A stretch of 64,000 bases of DNA from Rhypophila decipiens (Eukaryota; Ascomycota; Sordariomycetes; Sordariales; Naviculisporaceae). The DNA is taken from contig MU858222.1 of assembly GCA_033297075.1 (NCBI GenBank), positions 1 through 64,000 of the forward strand, written 5' to 3'. The notes under the pieces are model-generated. The model was not told where the DNA came from. It saw nothing but the letters and a program-made list of their open reading frames with translations, and made no database searches. The position numbers and the translations under genes are program-made. How positions within the stretch are numbered: position 1 is the stretch's first letter; each line of letters starts with the position of its first letter. This document shows, piece by piece, positions 44,274 to 55,122 of this stretch.

Positions 44274-45064
44274 TGTTACAACCTGACACCTGGGTAGGTA
44301 CAGACTGCAAGGCAGGATGCCTAACGGGGGTTGACAGTTGGAAAGGAGGTTGTACGCGGTAAGTACTGCAAGTACTGTCACTGATCAGGTTGCTCTACTA
44401 AGAGCTTGTAGGAGTAAACAAGATAGTAGACAATGAACTTGTAGAATGTTCAGAACTTGGAATGTGATTGTTGCGTGAGGAGTCCAGGAATCCTCGGACG
44501 GAAGGTGCGCAGCACCTTCCTACTATATAAGAAACTATCGAAGCCGTAATGACCGTACCTAAGTATTATTCCTCCTGTGTCATGACCTGACGCAGTATAT
44601 CAGGCATTACTGCCTCAGGCAACAAGTTACTCCACTCTGCCCTACCATAGGACCAATTAGTCAGGACCAGCCTGTAAAGCCCACTTGAAGGAGACACGGC
44701 CAATCAGAGAGGACCCGAGGACCCGGGGGGTCGGGCCCTCGGGACAGGAAGACTCAGGACCCGGAGACCCGAGGGGTCGGGTCCACGGGTCCAGTACATA
44801 GGTACACGTTCATTACAGCCAGATAGTTTCCTATATAGTAGGAGGGTGCTGCGCACCTTCTGTCCGAGGGTTCTTGGACTCCTCACGCAAGCAATAAAGT
44901 TCATTGTCTACTATCTTGTTCAAGCTTACAAGCTCTTAGTTAGAGCAACCTGATCAGTGACAGTACTTACAGTACTTACCGCGTACAACCTCCTTTCCAA
45001 CTGTCAAACCCCGTTAGGCGTCCGGCCTTGCAGTCTGTACCTACCCAGGTGTCAGGTTGTAACA
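44274..45064. mobile_element. 791-bp inverted-repeat element (paired LTR-like arms)
   Basis: The outer ends are perfect inverted repeats: TGTTACAACCTGACACC at 44274 and GGTGTCAGGTTGTAACA ending at 45064. Homology continues inward for about 250 bases in each arm: CCTGGGTAGGTACAGACTGC, then a TACTATATA box inside a block reading GGTGCGCAGCACC, then GAAACTATC. The left arm carries extra bases near 44.44 kb. The GC-rich centre (about 44.70-44.80 kb) has repeated GACCCG/CGGGTC motifs. TG..CA ends and an internal TATA box fit two LTRs joined head to head; a foldback transposon is the alternative. There is no coding capacity. Confidence 0.7.
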
Positions 45065-45204
45065 GGGGTGCCGAGATCCACGTACTTTAACTTACTTGAA
45101 ATCAAGATATGATTATGAAGTGGCATTGCTGCCTCAATCGACATCATGATGCCTTAGTATACTTGCAAGACCCCTTCCTAGACTCCTCCCAAGGCAATTA
45201 ATCC

Positions 45205-46620
45205 TTAGGGCGAGCTGATGCACACTGCATTCCAATTGATGGCAGTACACTCCGCCGCAATAGGCGCACCACCTTTCGCCTCGGCAATGACATTCCCATC
45301 TCTGACCACTCTCACCACAACATCCCCAGTCTTGCCCCCAAACGAAACACTCCCCTGATAGATGCCCGCTCCGTCTCCCTGCGGTCTGCTAAAAAACGCG
45401 GTATTCCCCTCAACCTTAACACCGCCAATCTCAACCTCCACTTGGGCCGGTTCCTTCAAAAGCGCCGTGTAAAACACACTATCCTCGACCATCTGATCAG
45501 GCGGTATCTCAACCTGCCCCGGAAAGTCAGCGTTATTCCCCGTCGTCCCTCCCGAGCCACATGCTTGGGCGGGATTAGTCCTGTAATACGCCACAACCGA
45601 CTCTTCAAACTCTTGCTCTGTTGTTCCTGCAGTTACAACCGCGGCATTGAACTCCCCTCCCACCTGCTGAGCGGGTGCTGGCGCGGCATCAAAAGAGGTA
45701 GCACCGCTCTTGTACTGTTCAATATAAAAAGGCAACTGCTTCCTCCAGCCGTCATGGGTATTCCCGCTCACATAATCAACCGGCGCGCCACCAGCATCAA
45801 TCAACTGCTTGGCGGGAAGCTCCCTCACAGGGCCGATATAATGCGACTCGCCGAAATCATTCCAGGTCAGAATTTGAACAAAATCCGGCTGAATCTCGAG
45901 AACCTGCTTCCAGCGCTCTTCCCAGAGGTTGTCGCCTCGCCACATCCAGTTCTTTGCTAGGCCGGGAAGGGCGGTGTAGAACCAGGGCGAGACGGGCATC
46001 ATGTACTTCTTGTCGCCCGCCCCACTGAGCGCGGACTGGAAATCCTTGTCAGGTTCGGTGGTCATGTTTGTTGGTCCGACTGGCCAGGCGTTGAAAGAGA
46101 ACAACCCGTCCACAACACCACCTGCTCTGGAGACGGCTTCGGTTGCGGGGAGAGAGGACCAGTCTGGTACAAAGAAGCAATTGGTCTGGGATTTGATTCC
46201 CGGCCAGTCATCTGCATTGCCGGGACCCTCAAACGTCGAAACAAAAGGCTTGTCATCTTGTTTAAAGTACGCTGGCGACGAGACAAACCTGTTGAGTAGG
46301 TCGACGACGGATGCTTGGGGCCATGGACCCAAGGCGAGGTAGTCGAAGGAGAAGAAGAGGGAGAAGTTTTTGGACGCAGCGGCTTCGAAGGCGCGGGATA
46401 GAGACTGGTCGTTATTGGGATCGTTGAAGGCCACGTTTAGCACGAAGCCGTCAATTTTGGCTTCTTGGGCGAGGGTGATGTCGCTTTCCCAATCGGTTGT
46501 TTGGAGGTCCGCCGTGTTGCCTAGGATTACGTGGGCGAAGACTTCTTTGGAGGCTTGGACTGAGGGGAGGAGGGAGAATGAGGCCGCGGCCGCTAGAAGG
46601 GCGGCGAGGAAGGATTTCAT
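45205..46620 (-). CDS. Secreted alpha-1,3-glucanase, glycoside hydrolase family 71
   Basis: A single exon encodes 471 residues with a clear signal peptide (SFLAALLAAAASFSLLPSVQ). The GH71 (mutanase-type) domain starts at once with VFAHVILGNTADLQTTDWES and continues with AKIDGFVLNVAFNDP, SLFFSFDYLALGPWP, KPFVSTFEGPG, the FSFNAWPVGPTNMTT block and ILTWNDFGESHYIGPV. A beta-rich C-terminal part (about 350-471) resembles the accessory domain usual in this family. These enzymes split alpha-1,3-glucan of fungal walls and act in wall remodelling, spore separation or attack on other fungi. The length is normal and the frame intact. Confidence 0.93.
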   Translation of the reverse strand: MKSFLAALLAAAASFSLLPSVQASKEVFAHVILGNTADLQTTDWESDITLAQEAKIDGFVLNVAFNDPNNDQSLSRAFEAAASKNFSLFFSFDYLALGPWPQASVVDLLNRFVSSPAYFKQDDKPFVSTFEGPGNADDWPGIKSQTNCFFVPDWSSLPATEAVSRAGGVVDGLFSFNAWPVGPTNMTTEPDKDFQSALSGAGDKKYMMPVSPWFYTALPGLAKNWMWRGDNLWEERWKQVLEIQPDFVQILTWNDFGESHYIGPVRELPAKQLIDAGGAPVDYVSGNTHDGWRKQLPFYIEQYKSGATSFDAAPAPAQQVGGEFNAAVVTAGTTEQEFEESVVAYYRTNPAQACGSGGTTGNNADFPGQVEIPPDQMVEDSVFYTALLKEPAQVEVEIGGVKVEGNTAFFSRPQGDGAGIYQGSVSFGGKTGDVVVRVVRDGNVIAEAKGGAPIAAECTAINWNAVCISSP

Positions 46621-47818
46621 GGCGGTGCCACTGTCAGCTCGATAATTTCTCGTGAAATTTTGTGAAGTGGAGTTTTGGATGAAAGAGTGTGGAGCCGTAA
46701 AACGCAGTCGTCAAGACGCGGTGGCTGGGAAAGAAAATGAAGGAATGTGTATAGGAAGGAGTGACGGTGACTGGATCAACCAAGTGAGTGAATGCGCGTT
46801 GGAAGAAAAAAAGTATTCAAGAAACAAGATCAATGGAGGGACCATGATCTAAATAAGATCTTGAGACCACAAGATAAGGGTCACGAGGTGAAGAATCATC
46901 TACCGACCCAGTGGCAGGCAAATGCTCTGATCAACCGTGGCCATGGTTCTCCCACAGGCAGAAAAAGTTTGCTCCCAATACAAGGAACCGACGTATGCCG
47001 GCGTCAGGGGCAGAAGAGGCACGGAGCATGGCGGAGATAAGCGGCGGCTCAGGGGTACCTGGACAAACGAGAGGCCTCGATGCACCGGAGACTTGTGTTC
47101 CTGAGACAAACAGTTTGTGAACCAGTGCATTGCATGACGAACCGAACTAGCATAGAGATCTCAAGTGCGGAAAGGAGGCCGATTGCAGGTGAGGCCTGTC
47201 GGCAGGTTATCTTCAAGGTGGGAAATTCCCACCGATGTGACTGGCCACGGGAGAGTAGTACACCGTTCATGTATTGAAAGAGTGTGATTGCACCCCTGCA
47301 GCTTGAAGATGTGGGTGTGACCTGAGTTGATCAGAGCCCTATCAAAGAAGGTCGGAAGGTCAAGGCACAACCATACCCCTAGAGTGCAGGCCCAGCAGAC
47401 CCAGCTCCCCTGAAAGGTGTTTGCCTGCCCGTCAGCTTTGAACCTGTCAGATGCGGCAATTGGGGGCGGTTGTTGGCGTTTGGTGAAACATAAACGCCGG
47501 ATGACTCGTCTGATGGTATTGCACAGCGGCCTCTCATTGGTCACGTCAGCTTCGCTCACCAAGCAAAAGTTCCTGTGGCTTGTTTCATCTGACCAGAAAC
47601 AGAAAGCAGAAAGGGGAAAGGTTTCTTTTGAGCAATCAGCATCATGACCTCAGCCAAGGCATTTCCCCAGATTTTAGAAAAAGAGTGATGTTGCTGAGTC
47701 TGCAACGATGAGAGCATCACCTTGCATCATTTTGACCCAGTGAGCAGGATCCACTTCAAGAGGTCTGATTGCTATCTCCGTTGTTAGAGCTGAACTGAGA
47801 CAAGACAAGAGGCCTTAG
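46621..47818. other. Intergenic region, GH71 promoter side
   Basis: No gene recognised. Frames are short, overlapping and without domains. Confidence 0.4.
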
Positions 47819-47974
47819 GGGGCTAGAATAAATGGCTTGACTGGCTAGAATAAATGGCTTGACTGGACTTAATAAATGCCTTGACTAGACGAGAATAGAG
47901 GCCTTGACTAGCTAGAATAAATGTCTTAACTAGCTGGAATAGATGCCCTAATTAGCTCGAATAAATGCCTTTGG
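47819..47974 (-). repeat. Minisatellite array 3 (about seven units)
   Basis: Plus-strand units read CTAGAATAAATGGCTTGACT with variants, so the array runs in the minus direction. It begins 44 bases 3' of the stop of the minus-strand DUF3433-like fragment and has the same orientation. Confidence 0.85.
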
Positions 47975-48017
47975 TCTAGAAGTTGCATCTATGCTTTCCT
48001 TAATTAAAATACGTACA

Positions 48018-48659
48018 TCAACTTGAGCCATTACCGTGGAAGGCTGTATGTCTTGCACTCCTTTCCTCGTCCATACGTCTATCATGATCAACATTCACAA
48101 GCCCTTCCCAAACAAAATAACGCATATACCCCCAAATGGTAGTGACTGGCTTTGGGCGTTCATATCTCCATGTCAAGGGGATATCACGCCATGACATCAT
48201 ACTTGCCTTTCCCACGGCCTGCATTTTTTCTTGCTGATTAAGCCTTCCCGCCTTTTTCCTGGACCTGAACCTACCGCAAGATAAAACCTTCCTCAGACAT
48301 CCAAAAAGGAAAACCGGCACAATCGAAAAGAACAGAATTAGAACCATGTAAATGAGAATAACCACAGAGAGCCAGGTATACGCCTCGTGGTTCCTCCAAG
48401 TGACCGTGTTACGGAAGGGGATAGCTGAGAACAGAACTGGTGCAAATTTAGCAAGGAATGCGGCTAGGGTGATGTTCCCTGGGAGATTATCATCGGCGTT
48501 TGTGTTTTTGTCGGCCTCTGGGCTCATGAATCTGTCATTCTCACTTGTGCTCTTGTTAGGCGCGCTCGTTCTAGGGGTGAGTATAAAGACAGGTGACATC
48601 CATATGCCCACGAACGCGGATGATGGTATGGACAGATGATAGAGCTGCTCGTCATGCAC
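48018..48659 (-). pseudogene. C-terminal fragment of a second DUF3433-like membrane protein
   Basis: A 213-residue frame has LAAFLAKFAPVLFSAIPFRN, TVTWRNHEAYTWLSVVIL and IYMVLILFFSIVPVFLFGCL, then a Lys/Arg-rich loop and the C-terminal block VTTIWGYMRYFVWEGLV. These align with the last part of the relic at 28.4-31.7 kb (LATFFAKFTPLLLSNIPF and IAGCMYYLCG). The N-terminal two thirds of the family are absent upstream, so this is a truncated paralogue. Whether it is expressed is unknown. Confidence 0.6.
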
Positions 48660-49142
48660 ACGCGATGGTTTTCTTCCATGATGGGTTTCTCTTACGGTTT
48701 TCTCATGACTTTTCTCGGTGGGTTTTCCTATGGGTTCTTACCTCAATAGTCTTCTCGAGGTGGTTAAATATGTTAGAAAGGCAGCTACTATCAAATAATA
48801 TTATTCGGGCACCTACTTTGCTCCTAGATACTGCGAAATTCTGATCCCAGATGCTATATGTGTTATGGATACGGTATCCTTGAAAGAAATTTCAGGTAGG
48901 CCTTGTATGTCAATACTCTCCTCCTCCCGAGTGCCGAGAACTTTGCTCCACATCCCACCACCAGCGACAACACACTCTATTCACCTTCGTTTTAGCTTCT
49001 TCCCTTATACCCATCACAATTCGTTCCTTCAGACAGATCAGTACTAATCGTGACTCTAGACTTTTACACACTATCAAGGCCCCCGCCGCTCAGATCCGTA
49101 TGTTACAACGCTTCGCTCTGTCTTGACTCTGCGTCTTGAGTG
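48660..49142. other. Intergenic region
   Basis: No gene recognised. Likely promoter of the small Lys-rich gene on the right. Confidence 0.35.
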
Positions 49143-49924
49143 ATGACTCCGTCTTTTCCCAGCACCTCCTTGCTAACAACACATGTTACAGAGAAAAGAA
49201 ATACCCCATACCCTCGATCTGTAAGTACATCCTCCCATATCCTTGTGCAATTTCCTGGACTAACGAGCTCGAGCAGCAAAAAACAAGCACAAGTAAGAGA
49301 CCCTCGGTTCGATGTCAAGTTTGCAATATGCTAATATAGCTGGTGTTTCTCAGTGACGAATGACAATACACGTGTCCCTGGCCCCGTCGCCCCCAGCATC
49401 ACCTTCTGTATGTGATACTTTGGTTCTGTTCGCTGTGATTGAGGCTGACTATGGTACAGTGCTGGGCAATGAGAATATGACTCCGCGCGCTGCGGCGGCA
49501 GCGGGGGCAGCCGCCGGGGCTTTCGCCCGTCAACTTTTCGCCGCCTCGGTACAACCTCCTACACTTCTCTTTTACATCACTGGTCGTTTGCGTACTAAAA
49601 GTTGGACAGCAGAACACCACCACCACGAGCCCCGCTGGCAGAAGCCAGAAACAAGTACATCTTTGTTTTGTCTATCTGATGGTTCACTGCGGCTAACTCA
49701 TATCATAGATCTTCAAGGCCAAGGCCAAGGCCAAGAAGGCAAAGAGGAAGGAGAAGAAGCAGCAGAAGAAGAAAGAGGCCGCCGACAAGGAGGCTGCTGA
49801 GAGGGTCAAGGAGGAGGAGACCCGTGGAGAGGTATGTCTATTCACCATGTGTCTCTGATAAATCATGATTGTGTTCTAACAACTGTGTTCTTTCTAGCCC
49901 ACAATTAAAATGGAGGAGTCCTAA
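49143..49924 (+). CDS. Small Lys/Glu-rich protein, multi-exon (exon model tentative)
   Basis: A chain of short exons with good GT-AG signals gives about 145 residues from ATG 49143 to TAA 49922-49924. The best-supported exons are FLLGNENMTPRAAAAAGAAA continuing into FARQLFAAS, then QNTTTTSPAGRSQKQ (after a TACTAA branch and GACAG acceptor), then a Lys-rich helix (KAKAKAKKAKRKEKKQQKKK) and the last exon PTIKMEES. The second exon (about 49268-49292) has a poor acceptor. The C-terminal half would be a charged coiled coil or nucleic-acid-binding tail. No family recognised. The regular phase agreement across four introns is the main evidence that it is real. Confidence 0.4.
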
Positions 49925-51835
49925 TGGACCAAACCTTTGTCAATTTTGTTTTTGTTTTTTTTCTTTTGTTTTTTTAAAATTCTTTTTTGTTAAAACCAGT
50001 CGATAGAATTGACAACAATCAACAACCTGTGAAGTTATATCGTACTTAAGAAAAAGGTGTTCCGTTCGGAGTGACTTCTCTGTCTCTTTCAAACAACTGG
50101 GCTGCCGCCGAGCTCGCAGTAAGCCTGAGATCTGGGAAATGGCTGGTGAGAAGACTGGTCTCGTGACCCGGTGACTGCGTGCTGAAGTCACTTTTTGTTC
50201 CGCTCTTCTCCTCGCCCTAGTGGCCATGACTTGTGGTATCAGGGAAGGGGCGTCTCGAGAGGCAACACTTCATTGATGTGATCGAAAATAGAAATTCAAA
50301 TCGTTGATTCGGTGTGGCAGAGGATCGGACCTGATCCGGTAGGCATCGGCCGTTAGCATCTGGTGTCCATTGACTCGCGAAATTCGTCGCAAGAGTAGTA
50401 GGCCAGGCAAGCCAAGTCTGGACGTACCCTTCAAGCTGCTGTTGCGCTGTTGCGCTGTGGGGATCCGCTTGAAAGTGGCCTGCGCAGTGATATGGTGGAA
50501 ATCGTGTGTTTTTTTTCGGCGATGTGCCTCGAGAGGAATGAGGCAATCGAGAATGATGGCGCAACTGGCTTCCCAAACCATATTTCGAGACCCCGCTGGG
50601 ATGTTGTTCAGTGCGCTCGTCGCAAATAACCTGACCGAGCGAAACTTGCAGCAGGCCAGCCGGGCTCGGGAATGTGGACTTCGGGATGGGTCTCGAGACA
50701 AAAAAGATTGCAACGAACAAATCCCCCATCGTGATCTTGAAGAAGGTTCGACGCAATGTTTGTCGCTGACTCGCTGTTGTCTTGCGATCTGGCAGATCTG
50801 TCCAATGGAAAGCTTGGTCGTAGCTGTGCTCGATCCATTGGAAACCCTGGGGCTCGGGCTTGGGCTTGAGCGGCTCGTCGTCTGCCGACTGCGTTCAGGT
50901 GCGGTCAATCTGCCGGGGGATCTCTTGTGCTGAGTGGTTAGATGATTCATCGGATCAGTAAATGTCGCCGGATGGATGGGACCGAACCCTTGACCGCGTC
51001 GCGTCTTGGTTGATGCAAGTTGCAGGTCGAGGGCGGGATTGTTGCGGTTGCTTTCACTGCCGCTGGCGACAGTCGTCCGATGTCTGGGAAGGGCATCAAT
51101 AAGGTCAGCATCTCCCATCAAGCGTCGACTCTGCTGAAAACTCACCCATCTGAGAACCCGCCTCCACCATGTCTTTGAGCCCGCCAACTTCCACCTCGTC
51201 ACATCTTCCAACACGCCCATCTCATAAACTAGCATACAAAAGTAGAAAGGAAAACTGCATCGGCACTCAACTCGTTTCCGGGACGGCGCCGCAAAAGAAA
51301 AACTAACAGGAACAAAAAGGAAGAAAGAATTGCGTGCCTAAGAGGACAAAACAAACACCACAAACGCGGACGCCGCTGCCATGTCATCCGCGAAGACCAG
51401 CATCGCATTCTCAAACGAACACTTTGTTGGCGTTGGTGTCTGAAACCACTGTTGTTCTGGCTTTTTTTCTTTTTTCTTTGTTCCCAACCAGTCCCAAAGC
51501 AAACCGTGTTCAAACGAAAGCAAGAGGAAACGAAAGCAAGAGGAAACAAAGCCAAAGGAAACATAATAGCGGACGCCGTCCCTCCCAGAAATGCCCCCAA
51601 GGTACAAGGTAACCACAAAGACCAGAGCATAAAGCTCCAGTCTTCCATTTTTCTTTGCTATCCAAAGATAACAAACCGACCTCAGAAGGACCGAACAACA
51701 AGGTTCAGTGCCTTCTGAGGCCGGGCCCTACAGATCTAGAGGAGACTCGAGAGCCCAGTCCAGGTGCCGGGTCTGTTCGGCCAATATGCAGTGAAAGCGC
51801 CCAGAGAAACATCTCAAGCTTGATTGAGCGTGATG

Positions 51836-51941
51836 TGCCAGTATCTCCTGATGAAGTTTTTGAGGCTTCATCAAGTATTACCAGCGAGTGCCAGTATCTC
51901 TTAATAAAGTTTTTGAGGCTTCATCAAGTATTACCAGGCGG
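51836..51941 (+). repeat. 53-base tandem duplication
   Basis: Units 51836-51888 and 51889-51941 share TGCCAGTATCTC and TTTTTGAGGCTTCATCAAGT, differing at a few positions in the middle. Confidence 0.85.
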
Positions 51942-52020
51942 CGAGAAGGGGTCCATTACTTGCCGTCTATCACAGCCTGGGCTCGAGCTGCAGACTTCTA
52001 TAACCATCCCTTCCTTTCCT

Positions 52021-52467
52021 TCAGGGCGAGGAGAGTGACATACTCAACGACGCTGTTAACTGGGACGAATGGCTGCGGTCAAAAGTCCCAAATTCTCGAC
52101 ATAACGTTGGTTCGGAGGCGGGAAACAATGTCGAGTAGTCATAGAGATTAATAAGATCTCTATACTTCTCCGACTTCTCGCTGGCGGGGTCCAGGACCTT
52201 GGAGAAGAGCTTCTTCATATCGTCCATAACCGACCGAACCGGGGGTTACGGTATGTGTAGTGGAATTAACGTCCCCGGGCAAGCCCAGGTCCGCCGAATC
52301 ATCGAGGTCGAACTCATGGTATACGAGTTCGTCATCGTCATCGTCGTCGTCGTCGTCGTGGTTGTGGCCGTTGTCTTAGCCTCCGAGTCCGCAGAGAATA
52401 TCGAGCGGTGCATCTTCACGACGGGACGCTTCGTCTTTTGAAACGGGTATATCGCAGAGCAAGCCAT
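52021..52467 (-). pseudogene. Unrecognised frame interrupted by one stop
   Basis: A single minus-strand frame runs from Met at 52467 (MACSAIYPFQKTKRPVVKMH) through a Thr-rich stretch over a GTC/GAC microsatellite. It is broken only by TAA at 52248-52246 and continues DDMKKLFSKVLDPASEKSEK and YRDLINLYDYSTLFPASEPT. The second half has normal-looking protein composition. No family recognised; it may be a decayed gene. Confidence 0.25.
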
Positions 52468-52527
52468 TATTGCTGGTATAGTATGTTTTCAAATAAAATA
52501 AAAAGATTAAGAGAAATAAAAGTCGGT

Positions 52528-52605
52528 AAGCTGATGAGAAAAAGTCTACGAGCTGATGAGAAAAAGTCTGTGAGCTGATGAGAAAAAGTTTGCGAGCTGA
52601 TGGGA
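52528..52605 (+). repeat. 22-base tandem repeat, about 3.5 units
   Basis: Units of AGCTGATGAGAAAAAGTCT plus three variable bases begin near 52528, 52550, 52572 and 52594. Confidence 0.85.
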
Positions 52606-53832
52606 GAATAATTGTTTAAACGTCAAAATGTCCAAAGGCTCGACTCAAGTTTCCCAACAAAAATAATCCGTTGTAACCTTCCTCCTTCCTCGCCGGCTCT
52701 CGGTGGTAGTCTCTGACCAGACCTCCTTCCTGTACAGCACCAACTGTTGGCCGGGCTCGGCCGGTATGTATCCATCCTTGAAATTTCCTTCCGCCCTTTG
52801 GAAATTCTTACAATCCGAGTCTACAGTACTCAAACTACAGTAATGAGATAAATTTCGAGCTTTCAGTACACATCCTGTTCTATCTTTTGCAAAACACCTT
52901 AACACGGGAATTATTGGTCCTCAAACCCCGGGTAGGAAGCTTGTTGTTGTTATTATATTGAATCTATACCCCAGCTCGTGTTACCCATCGGTATCTCCAG
53001 TGCAACCAACTTGGGGTCGTATCCAGAGATTCAGAGATTACTTTACAATCAGCGGCGGCTAGCCGGAGCGCACTACCCCCATCCTTCGACTCAGTTTTCC
53101 CGGGGTTTCCTTGAGCAGTCACATATGAGCCCAAAGCTCGCATACTTGCTCACAGAGACTCGCAGAGGGCACAGCATGGAAGAGCCACTCATATCACAGG
53201 GTACAAGTCATGGTGGTAAGAAACCTCGCTCTCGGAACGGAAGTCGGACTTAGAACGAAACACTCAAAGTGCCCGAGTCACTAGATATCACGCCAAGCCA
53301 ATGGAACCTTTTCATCCCCGACAACCAAACAAGCCGAAGAGTCCGGAGTGCTCAGCTGACCTTCCATATGCGATGTCATTGGATCGTTGTTTTCGATAGT
53401 CTTTCTCGGAGACAAGATGACCGGCGATAGTCCTGCTGCGCACGAAATCAGTCACAAGTCAAGGATTCTATCCAATATTCCTCTTCGATTTGGCTTGAAT
53501 GTCATGTTGAAACCTCTCTGGGTAAGAATTGGAAACATTTGTATCCAGGAGGGACCTAGTCTGTGGCGTCCGACCGCTCATCCTACAACTGAAGTTGTCT
53601 CCATTTTGGGAAGTCCGTGCCCCCGGCTCTGTCCTGGGAGAACTGATAGTCATGTCTCTGAGCCGGTAGCTCTCGTTGTCAGAAAGGTCGATAGCAGTAG
53701 ATATCGTACATATAAATACGATACGGGTCCCAAGACTGTGGGTTCCGCTTTCCTGCTATTGTGTTCATGCCTGGGGTCAGTGGAGTGTACCAGTGTAGTC
53801 AGCAACCTAGGTAAATCCTTCCATCTAGCACC

Positions 53833-55122
53833 ATGGCGAGGATACCATTTGTCGTCCCATTTCTTTTCTGGGCTGCTGCCTCCACGGCCACAGTTCTCGA
53901 TCCTCCCAAAAGCAAATGCTCGAATTTGTCCTTTAAGCTCCCCATAACCCACGATTCGCTGGTCATCACGTCGCCCCCTGACCCAAACAACGAAACTCAA
54001 AATGCCCGCCACGTCAAAGCAACCCTCGGTGGTGCCCAAGTAGAAGTCAGCGGCACTCAAGTGGTCAGCGGCACGTTCACCATCAACGCCATCTACTGCA
54101 GACCACACCCAGCCTCCCACCGGCGCCATCCCAACCGCGAGGCTTTGCAAATTCTCGTCCATGGAATCACCTACAACAAAGACATGTGGTCCGGCCTGGG
54201 CCTAGACGACCAGTACAACTGGCATGCCGCCGCCAACGCCGAAGGATACCACACACTCGCCATCGACCGCGTCGGCCACGGCCCCGGAGCCAAGACCGCC
54301 TACAACGGGCAGAGCTTCCCCGATCCCTTGCTCATTGTCCAGAGTGACTTTCACGTCGAGTCCATATTTCAGCTCATCAACACAATCCGGGACAACACCC
54401 AGCGGAACGTCATTAAAAAGAAGTTTGACAAGATCATCTATGTACAGCCCCAGCTCTCAACCACCCATAAACCCCCTCTTTCAAGTTCTTCATTGATTCA
54501 TCATGTGCTAACCACAAAATAATAACAATTCAACCAGGTCGGCCACTCCTACGGCTCCTTCATCGGCGCAGCTCTCGCCCGTCTCCATCCATCCTCCCTA
54601 AACGCCTTGATCCTCACAGGATACAGCACCTCAATCAACCTAAACACAGCAAACGTACTCTCTTTCGTCTCGCCCGCCACCCTATTCCCTCAAAATCCAT
54701 CTCGCTTCCCACACTCCCAACCAAAAGGCTACCAAGCAATCTCGACCCTTTCCGCTCGAAAAGAAGTCTACTTCTCGGGCTCCTACGACCCGGCCATTCC
54801 CCCTTTAGATTTCGCCTACCTCACGGATACAATTACAACAGGGGAAAGCGCCACCCTCATACGAACAGCTTCCGTCCCGGTAACCGGGTATACCGGTCCT
54901 GTGATGATCGTCACCGGCGAGGATGACTACATATTTTGTCATACCGTAGGAAAAACATGTGAGGAGATTATGCAAGACACGCTGGCGGGATTCTTTCCTG
55001 ATATTGAGGATTCCAACAAAGGATATTTTGTTCCTCCGAGGACGGGGCATTGTCTTACGCTGCATTATTCTGTGGGCGAGACGACACGGGAGGTGGCGAG
55101 ATTTTTGGAAAGGTTCTTTTAG
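53833..55122 (+). CDS. Secreted alpha/beta hydrolase
   Basis: Two exons (53833-54441 and 54538-55122; intron 96 bases, phase 0) give 397 residues. A signal peptide is evident (IPFVVPFLFWAAASTATVL). The fold shows LQILVHGITYNKDMWSG (oxyanion region), YHTLAIDRVGHGPG, then the nucleophile elbow VGHSYGSF with Ser207, spliced exactly at its first residue. The acid is probably in IVTGEDDYIF and the His in RTGHCLTLHYS. Proteins of this type are secreted esterases or lipase-like enzymes of unknown substrate. The catalytic triad looks complete. Cys residues in the lid and near the His may form disulfides. A minisatellite begins 51 bases after the stop. Confidence 0.88.

Larger units (their letters stand above)
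49925..53832. other. Long gene-poor region
   Basis: No confident gene. On the minus strand a short two-exon frame begins at 51235 (EMGVLEDVTRWKLAGSKTWW) and joins through a good intron (GTGAGT, GCTGAC, CCCAG) to a quick stop, so it could encode about 40 residues. The longer 321-residue frame over 50270-51235 ignores this intron and looks like chance. Near 51.44-51.57 kb purine-rich repeats occur. Tandem repeats at 51836 and 52528 and a broken frame at 52021-52467 are listed separately. Confidence 0.4.

Noticed and set aside
47161..47562. 133-codon minus-strand frame upstream of the GH71 gene
   Set aside because: No domain, no splice signals that extend it, and low similarity to fungal codon use.
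50270..51235. 321-codon minus-strand frame
   Set aside because: No domain or fungal codon pattern; it reads through a good-looking intron near its start and overlaps an equally open plus-strand frame.
53387..53947. 186-codon plus-strand frame before the hydrolase
   Set aside because: Overlaps the hydrolase signal peptide in another frame and shows no domain; it covers the promoter and 5' UTR.
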